Shown here: positions 39,175-45,834 of the stretch, one piece after another
How the letters are laid out: each line of letters starts with the position of its first letter
How positions within the stretch are numbered: the first letter of the stretch is position 1
Assembly (NCBI RefSeq): GCF_022763305.1
Contig: NZ_JALEGT010000055.1
Coordinates: 62,001-126,000 of the forward strand
Source: Marivita sp.
GTDB lineage: Bacteria > Pseudomonadota > Alphaproteobacteria > Rhodobacterales > Rhodobacteraceae
Direction: 5' to 3'
DNA length: 64,000 nucleotides
The notes under the pieces: generated by a model
What the model was told of the DNA's origin: nothing
Databases searched by the model: none
Seen by the model: only the letters and a program-made list of their open reading frames with translations
Position numbers and translations under genes: made by a program

Positions 39175-39816
39175 TCAGGTTCGGGCCCAGTCCCGCAGAT
39201 GGGTGGCCAGATCGCCATAACCGGTCAACCGTCGCTCGAACCGAAGGCCCAGCTTTGCGGCACATGTTTCCGCCAGCGCGGTCAGGGCCGGATCGTCCGT
39301 CTGAGCCTGATACACCAACGTGTCGTAATTGCCGAAATACATGTCCCGCAACTCCGGATGACGGTCGAGCCCGAGTGGCTTCCAGACAAAGGCGTCGAAT
39401 TGGCGGACCAGAAAATCCGTCAGGTAGAAAGCGGTGATCTCGTCGCGGGCGGCAAAGGTGTCGTTGCCTTCGAAAAAGCTGTAGCAATGCGGCCCGGCGA
39501 TCATCTCCACCCCAAGCTCGCGACAGGCGGCTTGCAGCAAGCCACCGGTGCCGCAATCGGCATAGGCGATGAAGATCTCGGAATAGCTGTCCCGATGCTC
39601 GGCGACCGCAGCGCGGACCGCGTCCACGATCTTTTCGGGGTGGTTGTGATAGATCGCGGGAAGACAGGTCAGGTCCAGATGGGTCCATCCATTGGCATCG
39701 CGCAGATCAAGGATTTCGCGGGCGAGGGCACCACAGCCGATCATCAGCACACGTCCGGTGCCGCGCGCCGCCAGTCCCGTGTCTCTGAGTGTTCTATCGT
39801 CAGGCGGGCTCGTCAT
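39175..39816 (-). CDS. DUF1638 family protein
   Basis: Protein of about 213 residues. MIGCGALAREILDLRDANGW, FIAYADCGTGGLL and GPHCYSFFEGNDTF are the family's conserved runs and supply several Cys and His residues. DUF1638 genes often accompany corrinoid proteins and methyltransferases, as here (corrinoid protein gene 40069-40773), which hints at a role in one-carbon transfer or corrinoid handling; no reaction is established. The start overlaps the small membrane gene; an ATG at 39828 is an alternative. Confidence 0.82.
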   Translation of the reverse strand: MTSPPDDRTLRDTGLAARGTGRVLMIGCGALAREILDLRDANGWTHLDLTCLPAIYHNHPEKIVDAVRAAVAEHRDSYSEIFIAYADCGTGGLLQAACRELGVEMIAGPHCYSFFEGNDTFAARDEITAFYLTDFLVRQFDAFVWKPLGLDRHPELRDMYFGNYDTLVYQAQTDDPALTALAETCAAKLGLRFERRLTGYGDLATHLRDWART

Positions 39817-39973
39817 CGCCGGGCACATGGGCCAGACCCCAACGGGCCAGCAGCGCGACGGCGATCAGGGCGGGAAGAACCTTGAGGATGCCGAATTGGG
39901 CCATGGCCCAGACGGTCAGCCCGGATGCCGCAAGAACGGCCAAGATCATCGAAGCGAATGTGGTCACTGGCAT
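39800..39973 (-). CDS. Small membrane protein between corrinoid and DUF1638 genes
   Basis: Protein of 57 residues from MPVTTFASMILAVLAAS, preceded by AAGGAG with 6-base spacing. It is nearly all hydrophobic with two short helices (SMILAVLAASGLTVWAMA and LPALIAVALLARWGL) and an acidic tail GDDEPA. It overlaps the DUF1638 gene. Function unknown. Confidence 0.66.
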   Translation of the reverse strand: MPVTTFASMILAVLAASGLTVWAMAQFGILKVLPALIAVALLARWGLAHVPGDDEPA

Positions 39974-40018
39974 GTCGATCTCCTTGTCCTGAAAATATGG
40001 GACAGATTGATCCATATG

Positions 40019-40044
40019 AAAAGGCCCCGCCGCATGGCGAGGCC
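40019..40044 (-). terminator. Terminator of the corrinoid protein gene
   Basis: On the minus strand the stem GGCCTCGCC / GGCGGGGCC with loop ATGC is followed by TTTT (complement of 40019-40022). It lies 24 bases past the stop. Confidence 0.8.
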
Positions 40045-40068
40045 CAAAAAGTGACGATTTGGCTCATC

Positions 40069-40773
40069 TTACCCAGCGGCAAGCTGATTGTGCTTGCGGC
40101 CGACGAAGGTTTTTGCCGTTTCCACAGCTACGGCCGCATCGCGGCAATAGGCGTCGGCGCCGATGGCCTTGCCGAATTCCTCGTTGAGCGGCGCTCCGCC
40201 CACCAGCACGATGTAATCGTCGCGGATGCCCTTTTCGACCATCGTGTCGATCACGACCTTCATATAGGGCATCGTTGTGGTCAGCAGGGCGGACATGCCC
40301 AGGATGTCGGGCTGTTCGGCCTCGATGGCGTCGAGATAGGCTTCGACCGGGTTGTTGATGCCAAGATCGACCACTTCGAACCCGGCGCCTTCCATCATCA
40401 TCGACACGAGGTTCTTGCCGATGTCGTGGATGTCGCCCTTTACGGTGCCGATCACCATCTTGCCGACGCGCGGTGCGCCGGTTTCCGCCAGCAGCGGCTT
40501 GAGGATGGCCATGCCGCCCTTCATCGCGTTGGCGGCCAGAAGCACTTCGGGCACGAAGAGGATGCCGTCACGGAAGTCGTTGCCGACGACGGTCATGCCA
40601 CCGACCAGCGCCTTGGTCAGGATGTCATACGGCTCCCAGCCGCGGTCGAGCAGGATATGAACCGCCTCTTCGATCTCTTCCTTGAGACCGTCATAGAGGT
40701 CGTCGAACATCTGCTCGACCAGTTCCTCGTCGTTCAGATCCGCGAGGATGATTTCGTCGTCTTCATCAGCCAT
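40069..40773 (-). CDS. Methyltransferase corrinoid (B12-binding) protein, MtbC/MttC-like
   Basis: Protein of 234 residues. An N-terminal four-helix cap (about 10-95; LFVPEVLLAANAMKGGMAILKP) precedes a cobalamin-binding Rossmann domain with GTVKGDIHDIGKNLVSMM, whose His is the lower axial cobalt ligand (DxHxxG), and later MSALLTTTMPYMKVVI and VLVGGAPLNEEFGKAIGAD. Such proteins carry a methyl group between partner methyltransferases. GGAG is 8 bases before the ATG. A split methionine synthase has been reported in Rhodobacteraceae; with the homocysteine methyltransferase at 42481-43497 this could be the corrinoid part (inference). An alternative is methylamine or betaine demethylation. Confidence 0.9.
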   Translation of the reverse strand: MADEDDEIILADLNDEELVEQMFDDLYDGLKEEIEEAVHILLDRGWEPYDILTKALVGGMTVVGNDFRDGILFVPEVLLAANAMKGGMAILKPLLAETGAPRVGKMVIGTVKGDIHDIGKNLVSMMMEGAGFEVVDLGINNPVEAYLDAIEAEQPDILGMSALLTTTMPYMKVVIDTMVEKGIRDDYIVLVGGAPLNEEFGKAIGADAYCRDAAVAVETAKTFVGRKHNQLAAG

Positions 40774-40932
40774 GTATGTCACTCCAGACGCTGGCGGTGG
40801 ACCCGCCAGTGATTGCTTTGCCGACTAATCGTCGTTTTCCGACGCAGCCACTTGGTGAAATCCGACATGCGCGCGAACGCAACCGACGCACGGGAAAGCC
40901 CGGATTCCGGTTTTGCCCTCAGGCTTGCGGAT

Positions 40933-40947
40933 GTTCTTCTTTCGTTC
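40933..40947. promoter_or_regulatory. LexA box upstream of radical SAM gene
   Basis: GTTCTTCTTTCGTTC fits GTTC-N7-GTTC exactly, ending 12 bases before the radical SAM start codon. It is the second perfect SOS box in the window beside that of lexA. Confidence 0.75.
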
Positions 40948-40959
40948 TATTTTCGCAGC

Positions 40960-42045
40960 ATGACCCAATCCGACAGATATGTCGCGCCCGATCTGCGGCG
41001 CGGACGCGGGGCCCCGAGCCGGGACAGTGGCCGTTATGAAGCGCTGCGTCTTGTCGACGAGTCGGATGGCTGGGACATCGCGGAGGACCCCGCGCCCTTG
41101 AGGACCGAGGTGTCCGAGGAACGCCCCCGCAGCCTGATCAATTACGTGTCCTCGCCCGATCTGTCCTTCGATCGCACGATCAATCCGTACCGGGGGTGCG
41201 AGCATGGCTGCATCTACTGCTTTGCCCGTCCGACCCATGCCTGGCTCGGCCTGTCGCCCGGTCTTGATTTCGAGACAAGACTGGTGGCACGACCGGATGC
41301 GGCAGAGGTGCTGGCGCGGGAATTGCGGGCCAAACGCTACGCCGTGGCACCGATTGCCATCGGCACCAACACCGATCCCTATCAGCCCATCGAACGGGAT
41401 CGCGGCATCATGCGCGCCTGTCTCGAGGTGCTGCAGGCGTTTCGCCATCCGGTGATGATCGCCACGAAGGGCGCCTTGATCGAGCGGGACATCGATATCC
41501 TGTCCGACATGGCGGCGCAGAACCTTGTGCGCGTCGGGATCACGATCACGACGCTTGATGCGGATCTCAACCGCCGGATGGAGCCGCGCGTGCCCAGCCC
41601 GGCGCGGCGGCTGGCCACGATCCGCCGCCTGTCCGAGGCAGGCGTCCCTGTGCGCGTCATGGTATCTCCGATTGTGCCGGGGCTCACCGATTCCGAGATC
41701 GAACCGATTCTGACCGCCGCCCGCGATGCCGGAGCCAAAGCCGCCACATGGGCGATGCTGCGCCTGCCGCTCGAAGTGGCCCCGCTCTGGGAGGCGTGGA
41801 TGGACGAACATTACCCCGCGCGCAAATCCCGGGTGATGTCCAAGCTGCGCGAGATGCATGGCGGGAAGGTCTATGACGCGCAGTTCTTCAAACGGGTGCG
41901 GGGGGAGGGGGCCTATGCCTCTCTGATCGCGCAGCGGTTCACGAAGGCCCGCAAACGGCTGGGCCTCGATGCTGCGCTGCCGCCGCTTGACGGCACGCTG
42001 TTCCGTGCGCCGCCCCGGGCCGGGGAACAGTTGAGCCTGTTCTGA
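40960..42045 (+). CDS. PA0069-family radical SAM protein (SplB-like)
   Basis: Protein of 361 residues. The [4Fe-4S] cluster motif is RGCEHGCIYCFARP (Cys80, Cys84, Cys87), followed by the partial barrel (IGTNTDPYQPIERD, VGITITTLDADLNRRMEPRVPSPARRL). The family resembles spore photoproduct lyase, but its reaction is not established. An exact LexA box overlaps the likely promoter, so it is probably SOS-induced, which favours a role in DNA damage. The frame is open upstream, but the box lies in that extension and MTQSDRYVAPDLRRGRGA is the family start. Confidence 0.88.
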   Translation: MTQSDRYVAPDLRRGRGAPSRDSGRYEALRLVDESDGWDIAEDPAPLRTEVSEERPRSLINYVSSPDLSFDRTINPYRGCEHGCIYCFARPTHAWLGLSPGLDFETRLVARPDAAEVLARELRAKRYAVAPIAIGTNTDPYQPIERDRGIMRACLEVLQAFRHPVMIATKGALIERDIDILSDMAAQNLVRVGITITTLDADLNRRMEPRVPSPARRLATIRRLSEAGVPVRVMVSPIVPGLTDSEIEPILTAARDAGAKAATWAMLRLPLEVAPLWEAWMDEHYPARKSRVMSKLREMHGGKVYDAQFFKRVRGEGAYASLIAQRFTKARKRLGLDAALPPLDGTLFRAPPRAGEQLSLF

Positions 42046-42054
42046 GCAATTGCG

Positions 42055-42166
42055 GAAACCCTTCGAAGGGTTTCGCCCAGTCCTTCGAAGGACTGGGCCC
42101 CGCAGATCGCCGGTGGTCCGCGCCAAAGCCTGCGAAGGCTTTGCCCCGTCTTTTCGAAAAGACGGG
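42055..42166. repeat. Four hairpins in two abutting pairs
   Basis: 42055-42074 (arms GAAACCC around TTCGAA), 42075-42098 (arms GCCCAGTCC around TTCGAA), 42124-42143 (arms CAAAGCCT, loop GCGA) and 42145-42166 (arms CCCGTCTT around TTCGAA). All are fully paired. The two pairs share a layout, an A-rich-arm hairpin then a GCCC-type hairpin, as if one pair were a diverged copy of the other. They lie between convergent genes. Confidence 0.82.
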
Positions 42167-42172
42167 TCCGCC

Positions 42173-42430
42173 TCATTCGAAAAGATGCACCGGCTCGACA
42201 TTGCAGAAGATGACGACCTGCCCGCCATTGACCACCGCGCGATAGCCCCGGCGCTGCAATTCGCGTCTGAAGCGATCCCACCCCAGGATCCGTTCGATAT
42301 CGCGGGCCTGTCGGCGCACGACGCCGCCCTTGGCTGCGGCCTGAGCGGAAAAGACATGGGCAATCCACTGATCCGGAGACAGGGCCGGAGGTGGTCGACG
42401 GGGCGGGGTGGGGGCAAAGATGTCACGCAT
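42173..42430 (-). CDS. Conserved small protein of unknown function
   Basis: Protein of 85 residues with a Pro-rich start (MRDIFAPTPPRRPPPALSPDQW) and a basic middle (VVRRQARDIERILGWDRFRRELQRRGYRAV) ending VVIFCNVEPVHLFE. No known domain is recognised. It follows the homocysteine methyltransferase gene by 50 bases on the same strand and may be co-transcribed. Confidence 0.62.
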   Translation of the reverse strand: MRDIFAPTPPRRPPPALSPDQWIAHVFSAQAAAKGGVVRRQARDIERILGWDRFRRELQRRGYRAVVNGGQVVIFCNVEPVHLFE

Positions 42431-42480
42431 ACCCCCTTTCTGCTCGAATGGCGGTTAATTTGACGTAAAGGGCAAACCGG

Positions 42481-43497
42481 TCAGGCGCGGCGACGTCCCC
42501 GCCGCTCGCGCTTCGGTGCGCCACTCTGGTCGCCGGTGCCGTCGCTGTCGGAACTGAAGGGGCCGATCTCGGCCACGATCTGCTCCAGCGTCGGTGCGTC
42601 CCCTTTGGGCGTGGTCTCCAAAGCCTCGCGCATGGCGCGCAGGTGGACCGGCATCGTGCCGCAGCAGCCGCCGATGATTTTGGCCCCGGCATTGCGGGCC
42701 AGGATCGCGTAACGCGCCATCAAGTCGGGTGTACCGTCGTAATGGATATGCCCATCGACATATTTCGGGATGCCCGCATTGCCCTTGGCAATGATCGCAC
42801 GCTCGGTCCCGGCGGCGGTGAAGCCCAGAACCGTGCGCAGCAGGTCCGACGCCCCGGTGCCGCAATTGGCCCCGAAAGCCAGCGGCGGGTTGGGCAATGT
42901 CTCGATCATCGCGGCCATGCCTTCGGAGGTCATGCCCATCATCGTGCGCCCGGCAGTGTCGAAACTCATCGTGCCGCACCACGGCACATCCGCCAGGGAA
43001 AAGGCTTCGGCGGCTGCGCGGAATTCTTCGGGGGCGCTGATGGTCTCGACCCACATCACGTCGGCGCCGCCTTCCTTGAGGCCCTCGGCCTGTTCGTGGA
43101 ACATCTCCACGGCACTGGCGTGGGACAGGGTTCCGACGGGTTCCATGATCTCACCGGTCGGGCCAACGGACCCGGCCACGATCACCGGGCGACCCGCTGC
43201 ATCCGCCACTTCGCGGGCCAGTTCGGCCCCGATGCGGGACAGTTCGCGGGCGCGGTGCCCGGCATTGTGCAGCTTCAGACGCGAGGCGTTCGACCCGAAG
43301 GTGTTGGTCAGAAACAGATCGCTGCCCGCCTCGACCGCACCGCGATAAAGCGCGCGGATGTTGTCGGGTTTGGTGTCGTTCCAGAACTCGGGTGGATCGC
43401 CGCTTTCCAGCCCCATGTTGAAGAGGTTGGTTCCGGTCGCGCCATCGGCCAGAAGCCAGTCGCGGGTGGACAGAAGATCGTGCAGCGGGTTTGTCAT
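42481..43497 (-). CDS. Homocysteine S-methyltransferase (betaine-homocysteine methyltransferase family)
   Basis: Protein of 338 residues, a zinc-dependent barrel. Marks: LLADGATGTNLFNMGL, TNTFGSNASRL (family TNTF), FGANCGTGASDL (first zinc Cys) and IIGGCCGTMPVHLRAM (paired zinc Cys). It matches the homocysteine-binding module of MetH but stands alone. With the separate corrinoid protein it fits the split methionine synthase described in Rhodobacteraceae; the pterin and reactivation parts are not in the window. The C-terminus is a basic tail (PKRERRGRRRA). A structured leader lies at 43498-43535. Confidence 0.9.
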   Translation of the reverse strand: MTNPLHDLLSTRDWLLADGATGTNLFNMGLESGDPPEFWNDTKPDNIRALYRGAVEAGSDLFLTNTFGSNASRLKLHNAGHRARELSRIGAELAREVADAAGRPVIVAGSVGPTGEIMEPVGTLSHASAVEMFHEQAEGLKEGGADVMWVETISAPEEFRAAAEAFSLADVPWCGTMSFDTAGRTMMGMTSEGMAAMIETLPNPPLAFGANCGTGASDLLRTVLGFTAAGTERAIIAKGNAGIPKYVDGHIHYDGTPDLMARYAILARNAGAKIIGGCCGTMPVHLRAMREALETTPKGDAPTLEQIVAEIGPFSSDSDGTGDQSGAPKRERRGRRRA

Positions 43498-43535
43498 GAC
43501 AGGCCAATCGGTCAGTAAGGTTGATCCTGCCTGTC
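43498..43535 (-). promoter_or_regulatory. Inverted repeat in the 5' leader of the homocysteine methyltransferase gene
   Basis: GACAGGC and GCCTGTC form a 7-bp stem around 24 bases, with the 3' arm ending directly at the start codon and an AGGA ribosome-site candidate just inside the loop. It could hide the start from ribosomes. It does not match SAM-II or SAH riboswitch patterns I know. Confidence 0.35.
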
Positions 43536-43594
43536 ACATTTGCGCTCTAGAGACAAATTCATAATTCTCAAGACCATTATGAGCGGGGCGCGCT

Positions 43595-43639
43595 GCGATC
43601 CGTCGACGGATCGCGGGAAACGCGTCGACGCGTTTCCCG
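43595..43639. repeat. Abutting palindrome pair upstream of the homocysteine methyltransferase gene
   Basis: 43595-43614 has arms GCGATCCG around TCGA; 43614-43639 has arms CGGGAAACGCG around TCGA. Both are perfect and share the base 43614. They lie just past the stop of the hydrolase-OsmC gene, between co-directional genes. Confidence 0.85.
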
Positions 43640-43644
43640 GGCAC

Positions 43645-44853
43645 TCAGACCAGTTCCGTTTCGACCCGGCTCGATGCCTCCAGCGTCTTGTGAACCGGGC
43701 ATTTGTCCGCAATTTCCAGAAGCTTCTGGCGCTGATCGGCACTCAGATCGCCGGTGACGGTGATCCGGCGGCGGAAGAGGTCGATATTCGCCGCTGTCGG
43801 CGTGCCCGCATCCTGCGCATGCACCTTGTCATGGCTCACATCGACCGACACGTGGTGCAGCGGCCAACCCTTGCGGCGCGCATACATGCGCAGCGTCATC
43901 GACGTGCATGCGCCCAGACCGGCGGCCAGCAGGCCGTAGGGCGATGGACCGCGATTGGTTCCGCCATAGGCCAGGGGTTCGTCCGCCAGCAGATGATGGG
44001 GTCCGGCCTGCACGTCCTGCAGGAACCCGGCGGAATCGGCCTCGGAGACGCGCACGATGCCCTCGGGCGCGCCGATCGGCGGGGCCGGGGGTGTCAGGGC
44101 CATATACCGTCCCGCCCAGGCCGCGATGACATCGGCTGCATATTCCGCATCCCGCGCCTCGGTGATCAGATGGTCGGCATCGTCCAGCGTGACAAAGCTT
44201 TTGGGATGGCGGGCGGCGGCAAAGATGTTGGTGGCGTTCTCGATCCCGACGACAGCGTCGCGCGGGGCGTGCATGACCAGCAGCGCGGCCTTCAGCCCCT
44301 TGATCACCGGACCAAGCGCCTGCGCCTTCACATCCTCGACAAAGCCTTTGCCGATGGTGAAGGGACGCCCACCCAGATCGACCGTCGCCCGTCCCACGGA
44401 CTCGATGTCCTTCAGGGCATCCGAGAAATTATGCGTCACATGCTCGGGGTCATAGGGCGCGCCGATGGTGACGACCGCCTTGATGCCTGCCATGTCGCCC
44501 GCCGCCTTGAGAACGGCCGCACCGCCCAGCGAATGCCCGATCAGCAGAGTCGGTGCCGTGCCGCGCCCGGCCAGATAGGCTGCGGCGGCATGCAGATCAC
44601 CGACATTCGAGGTGAAGGTCGTGTTGGCGAATTCGCCCTTGGAATGGCCCAGACCGGTGAAGTCGAATCGCAGAACCGCGATGCCCATCGAGGCGAGGCG
44701 CGCGGCGATCCGCCGGGCGGCCGGAATGTCCTTGGAACAGGTGAAGCAATGCGCAAAAAGGGCGGTGGCCAGATGGGGGCCGTCCGGCAGGTCAAGCCGC
44801 GCTGACAGGGTGTCGCCGGAATGGCCGGGAAAGGTGATGCGTTCGGTGGTCAT
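43645..44853 (-). CDS. Bifunctional alpha/beta hydrolase / OsmC-family fusion protein
   Basis: Protein of 402 residues. N-terminal alpha/beta hydrolase (about 1-250): LFAHCFTCSKDIPAARRIAARLA, RFDFTGLGHSKGEF, nucleophile elbow LLIGHSLGGAAVL with Ser, and DADHLITEARD with the His. C-terminal OsmC/Ohr-like domain (about 270-402): YGLLAAGLGACTSMTLRMYARRKGWPL with the first redox Cys and ADKCPVHKTLEASSRVETELV with the second, the thiol pair of organic-hydroperoxide reductases. The fusion is a known family. AAGGA precedes the ATG. A longer open frame upstream is not used. Confidence 0.92.
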   Translation of the reverse strand: MTTERITFPGHSGDTLSARLDLPDGPHLATALFAHCFTCSKDIPAARRIAARLASMGIAVLRFDFTGLGHSKGEFANTTFTSNVGDLHAAAAYLAGRGTAPTLLIGHSLGGAAVLKAAGDMAGIKAVVTIGAPYDPEHVTHNFSDALKDIESVGRATVDLGGRPFTIGKGFVEDVKAQALGPVIKGLKAALLVMHAPRDAVVGIENATNIFAAARHPKSFVTLDDADHLITEARDAEYAADVIAAWAGRYMALTPPAPPIGAPEGIVRVSEADSAGFLQDVQAGPHHLLADEPLAYGGTNRGPSPYGLLAAGLGACTSMTLRMYARRKGWPLHHVSVDVSHDKVHAQDAGTPTAANIDLFRRRITVTGDLSADQRQKLLEIADKCPVHKTLEASSRVETELV

Positions 44854-44961
44854 GGTTTTTGTCCTTGGGGCCGGGGCAGGGCAGCCCTTTGGCATTTCGT
44901 ATGAACCAAGAGTGTGGGGTGTGTCCCCCATGCGCAAGCATTGTGTCGGGAGCGTCACAGC

Positions 44962-45834
44962 ATGGTGAGAGCCAGACAGGTGTTGGTGAACAGTGTTGCA
45001 GGTGTATTGGGCGCGGCCTTTTTCGGCAGCTTTGCCGGGGCCTTGCATCCGCTGGGCGACAGTCTGGCGGTGTTTCGCATCCCGCTGGCCGTGGCCTTCG
45101 CGCTTTGGGTGATCTGGTCGCCCTGGCTCGCGTGGCTGCGCTTGAGCCTGTCCATGATCTGTCTGGCCGCAATGGCGCAGATCGTGGCGCAGAAATATGT
45201 CTCGCACCCGGACGGGCCGATCACGATCTACCAGAAAAACCTGCTCTTCGAGAATGACCAGGTCGAAGCTCTGGCCGCCGATATCCGCTCTACACAGCCT
45301 GACATCGTGACGCTGCAGGAACTGACCTCACGCAATGCCGCGCTTGTCCGCGACCTTCGGACGGACTTTCCCTATCAGGCCAGCTGCGCGCTGGTGGAAT
45401 GGGCGCGGGTCGCGATTCTCTCGCGCTGGCCGGTCGAGGGTGAAATCTGCCTCGAAGGGCAGGGGCTTGTCGGTCTTCAGGTGATGTCGCCGGATGGTCC
45501 GTTCTGGGCGTTCAGCCTGCATGCATTCTGGCCCTGGCCGCATGGTCAGGCCGAGCAGTTCGGCACGCTTCTGCCCGTACTGGACGATCTCGAAGAGCCG
45601 GTGGTCATCGCAGGCGATTTCAACATGGTGCCGTGGTCCTATGCCGTGCAGTCCATTCAACGCAGCATCGGCGCGACACGGGCCGGCCCTCTGTTCCCGA
45701 CGCTGACCAAGATGGGCGCGCCGCTGCCCATCGACCATGTCTATGCACCGGGGGGCGGGCAGGCCACGCCGCGCCCCTTGCTGGGGTCGGATCACAGCGG
45801 CGTTCTGGCCAAGGTGTTCGTCTTCGCGCCCTAA
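44962..45834 (+). CDS. Endonuclease/exonuclease/phosphatase family protein with N-terminal membrane segments
   Basis: Protein of 290 residues. Three hydrophobic stretches in the first about 75 residues anchor the protein. The EEP domain follows: YQKNLLFENDQVEALAADI, PDIVTLQEL (metal-binding Glu), FSLHAFWPWP, VVIAGDFNMVPW (GDFN) and the final GSDHSGVLAKV (catalytic SDH). Such anchored EEP proteins probably act outside the cytoplasm on nucleic acids or phosphoesters; substrate unknown. The 3' end overlaps dddP by 4 bases. Confidence 0.87.
   Translation: MVRARQVLVNSVAGVLGAAFFGSFAGALHPLGDSLAVFRIPLAVAFALWVIWSPWLAWLRLSLSMICLAAMAQIVAQKYVSHPDGPITIYQKNLLFENDQVEALAADIRSTQPDIVTLQELTSRNAALVRDLRTDFPYQASCALVEWARVAILSRWPVEGEICLEGQGLVGLQVMSPDGPFWAFSLHAFWPWPHGQAEQFGTLLPVLDDLEEPVVIAGDFNMVPWSYAVQSIQRSIGATRAGPLFPTLTKMGAPLPIDHVYAPGGGQATPRPLLGSDHSGVLAKVFVFAP

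Noticed and set aside
43498-43594. SAM-II, SAH or SAM/SAH riboswitch upstream of the homocysteine methyltransferase gene
   Set aside because: The conserved pseudoknot sequences of these classes are not present; only a simple stem is seen.
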